From Notospermus geniculatus (taxonomy: Eukaryota > Nemertea > Pilidiophora > Heteronemertea > Lineidae), in assembly GCA_002633025.1 (NCBI GenBank), contig NMRB01000388.1, positions 177,944-241,943 of the forward strand: a DNA stretch of 64,000 nt, in the 5' to 3' direction. The notes beneath the pieces were generated by a model. The model saw only the letters and a list, made by a program, of their open reading frames with translations, did no database searches and was not told the origin of the DNA. This document shows positions 1-12,131 of this stretch, piece by piece. The position numbers were made by a program, and so were the translations under genes. Within the stretch, counting starts at the first letter, position 1, and each line of letters starts with the position of its first letter.

Positions 1-232
1 TACCTGGCGTCGGAGACAAGTTATTCAAGAAACAAAAGTGTGACAGACAAAATCTCAACTTTTGATATGTCAATTTCACCATGAACCAGGTATCGGAGAC
101 TGGAAATTTCCATTCCATCTTGTAGCTCAGGTCATGAAACCTGGGGGTAGGTCACATTTCCAGGTCTGTAGCTCTTACAGGAACAAAGTTACAGGTGTGA
201 CAGACTGAACAGACAGACAGACACACACACAC

Positions 233-275
<43 letters not shown>

Positions 276-323
276 CCACGACCAAACACTATATGGTTTC
301 CGATCTTGAGATCGGAAACCATA
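1..323. repeat. Tetranucleotide microsatellite ending in a perfect palindrome
   Basis: Bases 209-275 are an (ACAG)n tract with an internal (CA)n stretch. It is followed at 292-323 by a perfect inverted repeat of two 15-bp arms (TATGGTTTCCGATCT and its complement) separated by TG. Upstream, related words (ACCTGGCGTCGGAGAC near the start and CCAGGTATCGGAGAC near 88) suggest the whole block is one decayed dispersed repeat whose tail is the microsatellite plus hairpin. The family is not identified. Confidence 0.7.
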
Positions 324-589
324 ACAAGTCAACTACAATGCACAAATGCAACTGAGTACATAATCTTGCTTTTTCAGAATTCAATATTCATGTGTATCGA
401 AAACACACCTTTTGTTGAGAGAAAAGTGCGAGTTGTGGTCATTTAGTGCTACTTGCCACATCGTGATTGGACAATCATTAATTTTGCATTGATCTGTCAA
501 GACTCTTGCGTTAGCAATACCGTTTCTGTAGAGGTGATACCAATTTACAGGGCGAGACAGAAAACTGGTCCCCAATATGGTCATTCAAT

Positions 590-765
590 GGATCATAGGA
601 GGAAACTAGAGCCCCAGCAAACCTCTGCAGTCAGGGGGTCAAGCTCTCACACCTGAGAAGCAGACAGGGATCTGAACCCCCAATCACAGCAAGCAGAAGT
701 AAAGTTTCCCCTACACCATTCTGGCAGTACTGTTTCTCTTCAGGAACTGATGACCTCTGGTTTTT
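590..765 (-). repeat. tRNA-derived SINE remnant (minus strand)
   Basis: On the minus strand an A-box-like word TGGTGTAGGGG (708-718) is followed about 30 nt later by a B-box GGTTCAGATCC (668-678), the internal Pol III promoter layout of a tRNA. No cloverleaf acceptor stem is evident, so this reads as a SINE head and not a tRNA gene. Boundaries are approximate. Confidence 0.55.
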
Positions 766-2318
766 CAGAATCAGAATTTTTTTAACCAAACCACCAAGAA
801 CCACATAATTGTTACAAGAAATAGTAGCAGGGAGTAGGTCTAAGAATGCGCTAGGCAATAAGAACAAAGGCGTCCAGCAGCCCTATTAATCATATAACCC
901 ATATTGCTATGAAATTGCTCAACTATTAGAGCATGTTCCTTCCTGTATAAGACTAATAGTTTCCTCTATTATTTACGGATACAATGACCGTTAACTGATT
1001 AGTCTCGCGTGTCCATTCCAGCATAGGGTGAACGGACACCTGCACACAATCTATACGTAAGGCAATGTAAATACATGGTTCATTGGTCGTCACCAATAAC
1101 CTTTGCAATTATACCTATGAAATACATAGTCATTTCTCCATGACAATCAAGGATGGGTCTTCACTATCAAACTAATCTAATACGTGATGGCCACAAAGGT
1201 ATCTTGTCTAGATTTTTGTTGATAACTTCAGACGCTTGCCTTGCTGTGACCAAAATGTGTCTATACCTCACACAGACATATGAATTCAGCCCTCCGCCCT
1301 AAAGTGTATGCACAATTTCAGATTCCGGAGTGACGTTAATTGAAAAGTGAACTGACGCGATCCCATCTAGAGAGATGCCAGTTTTAATGTTTCATGATGC
1401 CAGTTTTACGTCTAAAGCCATGAGTATATCCACGACGAAATGAGGAAGTCTGAAGCTGAATAGTGGCGCAATAACGGATGTACCCGCGCCTTGACAAGCA
1501 AACCAATGAGTAATCAGTTCCCTTGGATTAGACTGTCGAAAATATAATCTTCTAGTTTTAGAAAATGATAGATGTTAATACACCCATTCCCATCCTCAGG
1601 TCAACTGTCGACCGACGATAATGCCAGTACCCCTCACATAGCGATGAATCCTTCTAATACCAGTTTTAATTGGCTGGGTTTCTTATCAATCACGGCTAAT
1701 AATTCAGCGATAATTCTCGGTAACTATGAAATTTTACTTCCAACGGTGAAGACACGAGTAACATGCACAAATCTACTGTTATGTGTACTGCTGTGTTGGT
1801 ACACCTAAGTGAGGCCAACAACGGAAGTGAGTAAGTTCTGTAGAATCACAGATCTGGTGAACAATGAGCAACAACAAGCTGATAAGAACCAGCAAACTAG
1901 CAACCAGTTCCTTACTGATACGGACACAGTAAATGAGATTACCACATCACTTAACCAAAACCTTTCAGTCTTTCAGATACAATCAAATTACACGAATTTC
2001 ATTTGAGTGAAATACAGTACTTGAAGTCTTTCGAAGATGTCGGCAAGCTATAGACTGATAGAAGAGTGATGTTGGGGACTGGAGGATCTCTTTGTCAAGG
2101 TGTTGAGACAGGGCTGGATTCTAGGGTCTGGGACCATCACAAGGGTTCACAAGGGTTATTGATGTCAATGGTCTTCTACCTCAATTGAGTAGAACCGGTT
2201 AGGTGACGAGGCTAGAAGTATTTGAGCAGATTCACTCTGAGACATTTCCCACTCCGGTCCTACCTCATTTTGCACTCTAATTCCACCTCACTGTGTGGCA
2301 TAAGATGGACAAACTTAC
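766..2318. other. No gene recognised
   Basis: AT-rich sequence with only short open frames on both strands. A 10-bp direct repeat (TCACAAGGGT twice) lies near 2136. I see no convincing exon, RNA gene or complete mobile element. Confidence 0.5.
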
Positions 2319-2367
2319 TGAACAGCTCTTCCTGATTCTGAGATGAGAACTAAGAAGTTGAACTTAC
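2319..2367 (-). CDS. Candidate small internal exon, unknown gene
   Basis: On the minus strand a very pyrimidine-rich tract (TTCTCTCTCTTTTCTCTTTTAG, here given as positions 2368-2390) forms a strong 3' splice site. Forty-nine bases later a good donor, A|GTAAGTTT, occupies 2311-2318. Only one of three frames is open through the exon and it reads KFNFLVLISESGRAV. There is no recognisable domain and no linked exon was found. It could be an untranslated exon or chance. The splice signals are seen directly; coding function is inference. Confidence 0.25.
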
Positions 2368-3394
2368 CTAAAAGAGAAAAGAGAGAGAATATTATGATAA
2401 TGGTGTGAAAATGTAAATGAATTACCCCAACTACAGAAATGTTTCAGTGCCATGACGACCTTCCTAGTTTAATGGCATCACTGCCTATATCATGGATGAT
2501 CCCATCTCCACCCTCAGGTTTCTCTTTGCCTTCTGTTGGCAATACCAGGGCATTCTTTTCTTCTACACACCATGCAACTACCAGAAATCTGGCAAGGCAG
2601 CAACGACCTTCGACCTCCCAAAGGCACTAAGCAACAGCCTTGGCAACTGAGCAGTCGCTATTGTCCCTTTAACACAAACCATCCATGAAAACTCGATGAC
2701 TGCCACAGTCTTCATTAGGACAAAAGAATGCAGAAAGTAAATCTATTGTAACCAGTCTGTTATGAAGTTGAAGTTGCTCCTTTACAAAAATCAGGAATAC
2801 TTATATAGACAGCTATACTTTTTTCGTTGTATGTTCTCTTCAACTGCCCCAAAAGCAATCTTCTACACAAATGAGAGAATTCAAGACAAAAATGGTATCA
2901 AACAATACCAATAACAAAAGTCTTGTCCTTTTTTATCATCCCGATGAGAAAAACGGTTGAGATTGGATGCCAACAGCATCCCCTTAGGTTCAATTACACG
3001 ATGGCAATTGATGTGACCGATAGACCAGGCGAGTACACAGCTGGGGATTAAAACAGTTATTGCTTGACCCGGGGTCTACTTCATTGGCGGCAATTATCCC
3101 CGCAAATGACCACAGTGACAGTAACCGCTATAAATAACCAGGAAAATGCTACGATGAAGCTAACAGCTGCCATTGAGAGCAATCGTTTATCTAAAGAACA
3201 ATTATTCGTACTGATAGCAAACACTTTAATTGTCTTAAAGTAGCGTGGTTATGCTGTGACAAATGATGGCACAAAGTATGGGGTATGCTTGCCATGGATT
3301 CAGGATTTGATAGATAAATTAGGGGTCAGAAAGAATCCAACAAATGCACTCAAAAGGGTGTAGGGCAAGAAAAGGATGTAATGAGGATCATCAT

Positions 3395-3660
3395 CTCTGA
3401 TGATCCAGGTTCAATTCCTTGCTGAACCTGATCCCTATGAGACCTACTACCTGGGAAAGGCTGTAGGTCAGGGCATTACTATATTCTTCTCTACACCATG
3501 AAATAATAACAGGTTAGGTGACATAGCTTCCTACCGGACTCGAACCCACAGACCATCCCATAAGGCATCAATCGCCAGCACTCAGGGGCACTCCTAATCG
3601 ATAACTTCTCTACACCATGATACCTGTCCTTATCAAAGTCTGGTTTCCTCCTACATTGAC
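3395..3660 (-). repeat. tRNA-derived SINE remnant with shared 3' body
   Basis: The minus strand carries an exact B-box consensus GGTTCGAGTCC at 3536-3546, downstream of the word GGCGATTGATGCC. A second, plus-strand B-box-like word GGTTCAATTCC lies near 3409. The block ends at CTGGTTTCCTCC (3640-3651), a word also found in the SINE bodies near 13761 and 63015. No acceptor stem pairs, so it is not a functional tRNA gene. Confidence 0.5.
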
Positions 3661-6600
3661 AACACATAACTCATGTTATTTGCTGAGATAATAGCGTTGA
3701 TGTTGACAGCTTCTAATCGATAACTTCTTCGTATTTGGTTTCCAAGCACTAAACATAGCTGCAATCGAAAACGCATTAGATATTCTTTTCACCCACAGCC
3801 TGACTCTTGTCTCCAGTAAAGGTGACCCCAGCCCTGTGTATAGAACCGTATCTTGTGAATTGTCCACACTTTTTACCCCAATCAATCCCACCGTTTCAAA
3901 CAGACCAGGATGTAATCATAACTGACACCCTGGCAAACCCAGCCTCGACGTAGAGTCACCACGTTCTTCAGCAAGATCATCCTCCCCACGAGCGGGTCAT
4001 CTGGTAATTCCCTTGTGAGTTACATATCGATACCAAATCTGAAACTTCGTCAATAGCATATACACGCCATACATCCGTGTATTGATCTGTTTGCCATGGC
4101 TAGTAACCATATTAATTAATCCCTAATTACTTCGTCCAGGATGGCGATGCACTCGGACAGATCTCCAGTGAAATTTTTATCAAGTTACCTGCACTTAATA
4201 AAGAGGTGTCCATACTTGCAAGAGGGTCACAATCGTTCCATCATTTATGGCGTGTCAACTGACAAAACTTCGATCAAATGTATGAAGGGAAGAGTCTACT
4301 CTTCAGTCTTGCTATAGGCTTTGTGCCCCAACAGTTGAGATAGACACCCCAACACCTAACACCCTTGTATAACAAAATATTTCCAAAACATGATGACCAA
4401 CAACTTTTTCACTTTGCAATGTAAAAGGTCATCTTTTTCATCATCCTGTCTGGCCATCAGGAAAACGACTCAAGAAATCCTACACTTCAGTTCCCATCCA
4501 CCCTTCCCAACTCCCGCATGACACGCAAAGATTACGAAAGAAATTTCTCATCATCTCCGTCCAGTCCATTCAATGGCATTCACATGATTTCAATGTCTTG
4601 ATCTTTTCACATGCAAAGCTTGATCGCATGACCAGAAGGATTTGGTGCCATAGGTTAAAGAGGATGGCTCTGAATCATGTCGCCTTAGATCGGGTCATGA
4701 CGGCATTAATTATGGGTCTTATCTGCTTTCGCCCGGCAATTATCGCCATTCTCCAAACACAGAACACTAAGTTTGGAAGCGAGAATCAATGGGCGATGAG
4801 GCGGACCAAGTTCAGTGGATTATCACAGCCACTGCAGCTACACAATATTGATATTTCACTAAGTAGGACTTAGTACCTCATTTGACAGTGCTTATGGAAC
4901 TGGAGCAAACACAAAGCATGTGCTCCAGAGCAAATAAGATCTATTTTCTCAGCATATTCCGCTAACATTTCTTCCTTTTTTATGACAGTTGAGTTTTTTA
5001 TCATGACACAAGGAGTTCCTCAGACATGATATTGGACACACAGACGAGAGTCAAATTCAGAGTCCCCGCCCCCCCCAAGATGAAAGTGAAGAGTACTTTC
5101 AAACAGAGTTGCAGTGGCACCAGATTGTGCCAAGCTGTCGCCAAACAATTTACCAGCTGCAAGTGTCCAACTCTCACAATTTTTCCCAATTAGCTCCAAG
5201 TCCAAATGCTTCGCAATGACTCAAATGTTTGGTGTCTTCAGCTTCAATGAACCTGTAGTTTATTGGTAGTGTGTGACATTACCCCTTGCTGACTAAATCC
5301 AATGGTGATGTGTCAATGTGTCAATCCTTGATTGCTGAGGAAGGACATATTCAATTGGCTGTATCACATAACATGATGCGGAGTTCACCAGCCTGAGAAT
5401 TGCTGATTGGTGCCATATCGTCAACTATATGACATGCAATATGCTGCCAATTGGAAAACTGCAAATTCCCATTGACATTTGATGCTGGTCCTACGGACAT
5501 CTCTCTATTAAGGGCAGTATTTGTCAGTCCCATCCTTTAGAGAATTCCACTGTAAGTGCATCTACACCATGCAAAAATCAGGAACATGTATTTTCCATTG
5601 GGGGAAAAATCTAAGTCATCGATTGGCAAATTCTCTCCAAGCATCCGACAGACTAGAGATGTATGCTTTGGGCTGATAAAACAAGCAAACGCACACCAAC
5701 TAGTTCTCCATTATCGCATTTTGGGTGACATCAAACCTTTTATCCATTCACCAAGTAACTCTGAGTGGAACACTGTTCTTTACACAGGCTAGAGTGTATC
5801 TACTTCAATGTGCAATACTATCAGACATTACGAGGATAAGGACTGAATTCTGTATATCACTAAGTATTACACAGAATATAGAGATGCTGCTTGAATGTTA
5901 TTATGTAATAAACAGAGACACATCTATGCAATGTTGAAATCTACTCCCACGAGCAGATGATAAGACTGATGATTAGCGCCCCCTCAGTCTTATTTCAACA
6001 ATACAACAGCCATCTTTGACTGTTTGACAGAAAATATGCCCAAGTTTCAAAGAACTCATTCCAAGACAAGTTGAATTCATTTATAGTATCAAAGAAAGGG
6101 AAAATGTCACCCGACGAGACAGAATCTTACCAACTTGTAGAAAAGTGCATCTAGTTTTATTTAGAATAATTTCTGTGTCTAACTTTTCTTTTTTTCTGTA
6201 TCGACCACAAATTATGTTGAATGCGTTGACTACGTGTCACTCCATATTCACAAGCTTATTGACCGGCCAATGATTCTGTCCGCTGGTGTAAACAGACGAT
6301 AATGGCCGGCCAAGAAGGTGACCGATAGGAAGAAAGCTTTCAATTTGCCATGAGATTGACGAGCAAAATTAACTGTCATTAGGCACAAAATGTATTGCAT
6401 GGTGTCACGTCTTGATGAATATCATCGTGACTCTTTTTAAAAAAAAATTTTTTACATCATTCCGTGAATGAAATCTAGAAGTATAATCCAAATCCTAAGA
6501 CCAGCATACTATAGTCCTGATAGTGATACACAGTGAAGATGTCTTAATTATATCCACTATGACAACCATTTGGACGGAAGTGCATCTTTCCTTGATGAAG

Positions 6601-9275
6601 GCACTGACAAGCAAAGCTACCCAAAGCTACACTAGCATAGCTACCTCCGATCGTTTGAGAATCTACTCAATCCCGTTATGGATTACACTAGCTTAAATAG
6701 CTACAATTTTAACAACATTGTAGTAATGCAATTATCACAGGAATGACTTATATGGTCTCAGTTCATATGCCAAGGTAGTGTTTCCAATGCTGCAGTACGG
6801 GGGGATTCTGAGATGGGTGAGAGTCGGCAGGGATTCACAGAGTTGAGGAAGGCAGGATATTTGCAAAAACGTCGCAAAAATGGATAGATGACATCAGATG
6901 ACCACATCATTTCACCATGTTTACAGTGCACATGTTCCCATGTTCAAACACACCGGCCCATTTGAGGCGTGACAGCTCTTTCCCATGCACCAAGTCCTGT
7001 CAAATCATTTCTATCGTCCCACTCATCACCCAATCATCGCCGAGCAATTCCGTGTATGCTCAGTCATACGGGATACATCGCTGTAATCAGATTCGCCTAA
7101 TGGAATATCTTCAGACATTCTGTTCACCAGTATGTTGTCATCAAGGAATGTGATGCGACGTTGGCGTTGATCAACCAACGTCCCAGGAATCGGCAGTAGT
7201 GACCTGAATTTGTTTCAACTTCAGCGCATTTGCTGACTTCCACACTATGTTGTCAAGTTTCTGAACATTTAACACATCAATCTCCAAATAACATGGACAA
7301 CCCATGAAGCACAACGTACAGCACTGCCCGCCAGAACTGTGGATCTGCCAGTGTCGATCCTTCAGTTAGCTCTGGAGTCACATTAGCTGTTGTCATTAGC
7401 CTAGCAACAGCATGACTGACAATCATGGCGGCCAATGCCTCTGTCTGACAGGTGCGTTCCTATTGAGTCACCCATTGAACATCTGTTCATTTAGGTACAA
7501 CCGTTACATAGAAGGATAGTCGCTGGAATGTCGTGCTTGTCATTAAACAGCATGTTCCTCCGAGAACGTCCTCTCCAATCCAATATATTTTCAAGAAGAT
7601 TTTTCCTCACCCAAAAAGTATCATTATCCAACCCATTAAGCAGTTCATCTGTCGCTCACTCCATAGGTCTGAGCACAGAATCTGCGATCAAACGTTAATT
7701 GCTCCCTCATTTGGCATCAGGGTTAGAGAGACACACCAATCAAAGGCACCTTTGATCTCAGTGAATCAGCAAACATGAAGAAATGGTACCGACGAGCCTC
7801 GGGACCTGTTTGAAGCTGTCATTGGTACTGAATTTCAGTACGAGGAATGTTGCGGTGGCCAGATCAGCCAACCTGTAGGGTTTGAAGATGGCAATAGCAG
7901 TTCTCATCTTCCATCCTAAGCAAAATGCCCACAGATAGTTCACTTCCAAAGAGTACTGTGGTTAATCAGAATCAAAATACAGCCATGACAAATCCCCCTA
8001 CCCTTGGCAGGAAGAGGAGGCTGGCTAGTGAGTTACATGATCCAACAATCACCCACAGTTCCCAGGTACCACCATTTTCGTGATGTGGGGAACCAGGCTT
8101 CATGCTTCTTTGACAATCGCTAAGGAAAGTGGGCACTATCGGAAGGAGACCTGCGATGGATATCATGGCCAGGCGTCATCCTGTGCAGTAGGCACAGGAT
8201 GGAGGCCACCACAGAGGCAAGGATTCCGAACCTTTCCAAAAACCCTGTCAGACTTGGAAAGGTCACCAAAACCAACTACGTGGGAGGGATTTCAAACAAA
8301 AGTGAATTCTAATATCCCCTTTATCGTGACATCACTGGTGTATTACAAGAGTGCTATCTTTGATCCACAGAGCTTCAGCTATCGTTTTAAAAAACCCCAC
8401 GAGAAGGAAAGAAGATATGGTTTATTGGAGAAAAGTACCCACACTCGAACAGCCCAATCTAAAATAACTACAAAAACATACTTATCCCACAAGATTCTTA
8501 TGGCGAATCTTCAAAGCAACGGGAAAGAACAGTAGGTTGCCAACAACACTCGATATTCAACGCTATTTTAAACTGTTCAGAGGTGTAATCGTGCTCTTTG
8601 AAATACCTTCCAAGCAGGATCATTTAGGACTGTAGCAAGGCAGGAGATGCCACTGCCAAATGCAACCTGAAAAGTTGAAACTACTTTAAAGTTTTTATAC
8701 CCCTAACTATCAACTATCACTTGGTCTCACTTCCCACGGACCAACCAACATGTGTTGGTTCAGAGAATGGAGCTGGAACCCTTGTCTGATGGCACGCACA
8801 ACTGATCCATCTTCTTCATTAAATTCAGACTTGGGTGAATAAATTCCCTTTAGATTTAGAAACCTGAATGCTGCAAGTGCCAAATTCACCCATCCCAGAC
8901 ATCCAAGTCAGTTAGATGATCAATGTTGTCAAAGGACTTGACCACTGGCTGCACTCTCATTCATATCAAGAATCGTTCAAATCATGGGACAACATTTAGG
9001 CAGATGATGCAACCTAACGGAATATCTTGAATAAGTATTACATAATCATTAATTAATCTTCCTGGAGGCTGCAAATAAACCAGGTGTACCATCTGCTCAA
9101 GAAAACCTTTAAACGGATTACGCCACCAGAAGTGTCCAACATTGTCAATGCAACCATCTTACTTGCACCAAGTTAGCTTTGAACAAGTGATCATCAAACC
9201 CTTCTCGACAGATGAGTAATGCGTTTAGCGGGCTAATGTTTATTACTAATGGTCAGCTGCAGGGTGGAATGGTGA
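3661..9275. other. No gene recognised; some hydrophobic frames near 8 kb
   Basis: Mostly featureless AT-rich DNA. Two overlapping minus-strand frames at about 7972-8290 encode hydrophobic, membrane-like residues (for example FLERFGILASVVASILCLL and WELWVIVGSCNSLASLLF), while a 151-codon frame covers 8080-8535 on the plus strand. None matches a family I know and the two minus frames are out of phase with each other. A plus-strand ORF at 4598-4873 also looks non-coding. Confidence 0.4.
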
Positions 9276-9476
9276 TGTATTGAAAGCCTGGAAGCAAGTG
9301 GCTACATTCCAGAGAAGATGGTGAAGATTGGAGCACGGCGATGGTGTGATCCCACAGGAAAATCTGAAGTTGTTCCGGCTGCCGATTTTGAAGATGTGCA
9401 GAGAAGTGGAGTACATGAGGATGAAGCTTTAAAGTATGTTTATACTACTGTCCAAGTGATGTTGCATATTCAGTGA
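9276..9476 (+). CDS. Protein-like open frame, possible exon
   Basis: A 66-codon frame open from just after a TGA to the TGA at 9474-9476 contains a hydrophilic, low-bias stretch around KMVKIGARRWCDPTGK and VVPAADFEDVQRSG. A possible donor, AAA|GTATGT, sits inside it at about 9433. The upstream acceptor is weak (TTCCAG near 9311). A second open frame begins near 9460 in another phase and runs to about 9728. I do not recognise the protein; chance remains quite possible. Confidence 0.25.
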   Translation, partial: CIESLEASGYIPEKMVKIGARRWCDPTGKSEVVPAADFEDVQRSGVHEDEALKYVYTTVQVMLHIQ

Positions 9477-10094
9477 CTTCAAAGAGCCTTTACATACTTT
9501 CAATAAGTCTTTAACTTGCTACAAGCTTTCAGAAAACTGCATTGGTGACATGATGAAAGAACAGGCTGCCCACAGAAGCAGTAACCTCAAACTCTTTATA
9601 TTTCACATACCTGTCAGAGGTGAATTGTCAATTCACTATTTCTATAAAGTTGAACTGATTTTGAAAGTAAACTCTAGTGTAAACATTGCATCTTTGATCT
9701 TGCATTCACCATTGAATATACTTCCCTAAGCTATTCCCACAAGAGTACTTTTAACCACCTAAATTCGATACACGCCTACATCTGCAACGTCATCACAATT
9801 CAAAAAGTTTGATTATATGGAGACTTGATACACCTAAGCAATTTCAGACTCATCTTTCTTTTTCTAAACCCTTCATTACGACACAGATGAAAACAGGGTA
9901 TCAATGCACCCTGTAGCTAATTACACACCAATGGCATCGATCTCCTCAAAAACACAGGTAAAGAACAAAAACAACATTGCTTGTCTACTTTGAAAAGAAT
10001 TTTTTCTCTCGGAACATTGGTGTAAATTGGTGTTTCACGCTGGTAATGTGTCAGCACACCTTAATCAGCATGACATGACAGTGATGAGGCCAGG

Positions 10095-10620
10095 GTGGCA
10101 AGACACACCAGGTTCCGATCCTAGCAGGACATCCTCTGATTGATTATCAGTGGTCACTCGATGGCAGATTATGTCTCACAAGACCAATCAACCCTAATAA
10201 AGTACAATTCATCTACGCTGATGGAATGACTGGAAACGCCATCGACACGTTTCTCCCTGGTACTCAATGCTTTGGGATCGACGGCGGGAAATGGACAGAG
10301 ATGTCAGGTGATATCAACTGGTTGTCTCTGGATGGCAAATGGTGCGATTCGCCTCAGACAACTTTCTGAGGCAAGAGGAAAGTGACAAGAGGAGAGGGGA
10401 GGCCATAAGGTGATATCAGGTGGATATCTCTGGATGACAAATTATGTGAACCGCCTCAGACATCTTTCTGTGGAAAGAGGAATTCAACCAAGAGGGTAGG
10501 AAGGGAGGGAAGGACCTACATGTATGGAAATGAACTGGTTGTCTCTTGATGTCAAATGGTGCGATCCCACCTCAGGCTACCTTCTGAGGCAAGAGGAAGG
10601 TCAGAGGAGTAGAGGAAGTT
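10095..10620 (+). repeat. Degenerate local direct-repeat array with a conserved WxSLDxKxC reading
   Basis: A related unit of roughly 90-110 bp recurs with anchors (TGG codons) at 10151, 10319, 10421 and 10536, and once more at 11258 in duplication copy 2. Each unit has TGG...CT(C/T/G)GATG(G/A/T)C followed by CCTCAG and CTTTCTG-type words. In the matching phase the units read WSLDGRLC, WLSLDGKWCD, WISLDDKLCE and WLSLDVKWCD. The first 90 codons (to the TGA near 10369) are open. This may be a decayed coding repeat or just a non-coding tandem repeat. Confidence 0.5.
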
Positions 10621-11215
10621 GCCTCACAATCATTGCCTCACAATCATTGCATATTAAACAGCCTGTCTATGAAGACAAAGCTTGTCTAAACAACTCAAGT
10701 CTAAATTCTTGCTTTTTCACCAACTCCCTATGGTGCAAAGCTTAGGAGCATAACTTTCAAGATCAAGCCTATTGATTCTCAACCTGATGTTGTTGTAGGC
10801 TACCATCATTCCCGTTACATTGGTAAAAAATACAATTGGTTTCATTTCGTTCCAATCAAAAGGATAAATCACATGAATCATGTTATCATTTTTTGTGGCT
10901 TCAAATTTCATTTGCCCAAAGCGCATGCAAATTAATCATCACGAGAACGAGGAAAAGTTCACCAAATGTCATTGTGCTGATCTGAATGAAGGTGCTAACG
11001 ATTCAACATCAGCGGTTGTACCTGTTTAGGCAATGCAAATCTAAATTTATACATCATGATTGCTCAACAGATGTAGCCTCTAGCCACTTCTTTGAAACAG
11101 AAAGCATGATGAACTCTTGCATTTACTAATTCATCAACATCATAATGCCAATTTTATTTGATGAGATGATACACCCTAAGCAATCCGAACACATCGTAAA
11201 ACAGACCACTACTGA
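10493..11215. repeat. Tandem duplication A, copy 1
   Basis: This block is repeated at 11217-11926. The first roughly 150 bp differ by several substitutions and small indels, while the remaining 540 bp or so look identical by eye. The copies are separated by a single n at 11216, which points to two overlapping contig ends that were not merged. It holds no recognised gene; open frames exist on both strands in the identical part. Confidence 0.9.
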
Positions 11216-11216
11216 N

Positions 11217-11926
11217 AGGGTAGGAAGGAAGGGAGGGAAGGACATATGGAAATAAACTGGTTGTCTCTTGATGGTAAATGTGTGCGATCCCACCTCAGAT
11301 ACCTTCTGAGGCAAGAGGAAGGTCAGAGGAGTAGAGGAAGTTGCCTCACAATCATAATTGCATATTAAACAGCCTTTCTATGAAGACAAAGCTTGTCTAA
11401 ACAACTCAAGTCTAAATTCTTGCTTTTTCACCAACTCCCTATGGTGCAAAGCTTAGGAGCATAACTTTCAAGATCAAGCCTATTGATTCTCAACCTGATG
11501 TTGTTGTAGGCTACCATCATTCCCGTTACATTGGTAAAAAATACAATTGGTTTCATTTCGTTCCAATCAAAAGGATAAATCACATGAATCATGTTATCAT
11601 TTTTTGTGGCTTCAAATTTCATTTGCCCAAAGCGCATGCAAATTAATCATCACGAGAACGAGGAAAAGTTCACCAAATGTCATTGTGCTGATCTGAATGA
11701 AGGTGCTAACGATTCAACATCAGCGGTTGTACCTGTTTAGGCAATGCAAATCTAAATTTATACATCATGATTGCTCAACAGATGTAGCCTCTAGCCACTT
11801 CTTTGAAACAGAAAGCATGATGAACTCTTGCATTTACTAATTCATCAACATCATAATGCCAATTTTATTTGATGAGATGATACACCCTAAGCAATCCGAA
11901 CACATCGTAAAACAGACCACTACTGA
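11217..11926. repeat. Tandem duplication A, copy 2
   Basis: Second copy of 10493-11215, beginning immediately after the undetermined base at 11216 and ending at CTACTGA, the same word that precedes the n in copy 1. After this point the sequence is single copy. Confidence 0.9.
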
Positions 11927-12000
11927 ACTTTAATTGCTTGCAGTAGGTTCGGATTGGAGCTTTGGCTGCTCTTCTGGCCAAAAGTTGCTTCCTCTTATAG

Positions 12001-12131
12001 TACCCATGGGATCAGACATTGAAATCTAGACGAGAAGATGTCGTGATGGTTTGTTGTATGTCCATCGAGAAGAAAAAAGGCGCTAACATGGTCGATGAAT
12101 TGGCAAACGTCTGGGAGACATTGCTTTATCA
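12001..12131 (+). CDS. Candidate internal exon, unknown gene
   Basis: A good acceptor (GCTTCCTCTTATAG, ending at 12000) opens a 131-bp segment closed by the donor TCA|GTGAGTGTG at 12132. One frame is open from the first base: 43 codons plus two bases, so the following intron would be phase 2. It includes REDVVMVCCMSIEKKKGAN and MVDELANVWETLLY. Composition is protein-like but I do not recognise a family. A further frame in the same phase (12166-12429) follows after two stops, and the opposite strand is also partly open here. Splice signals are observed; function is unknown. Confidence 0.35.

Noticed and set aside
8080-8535. 151-codon plus frame, among the longest real frames in the window
   Set aside because: No motif, no splice context, low-complexity basic tail, and equally open minus-strand frames overlap it.
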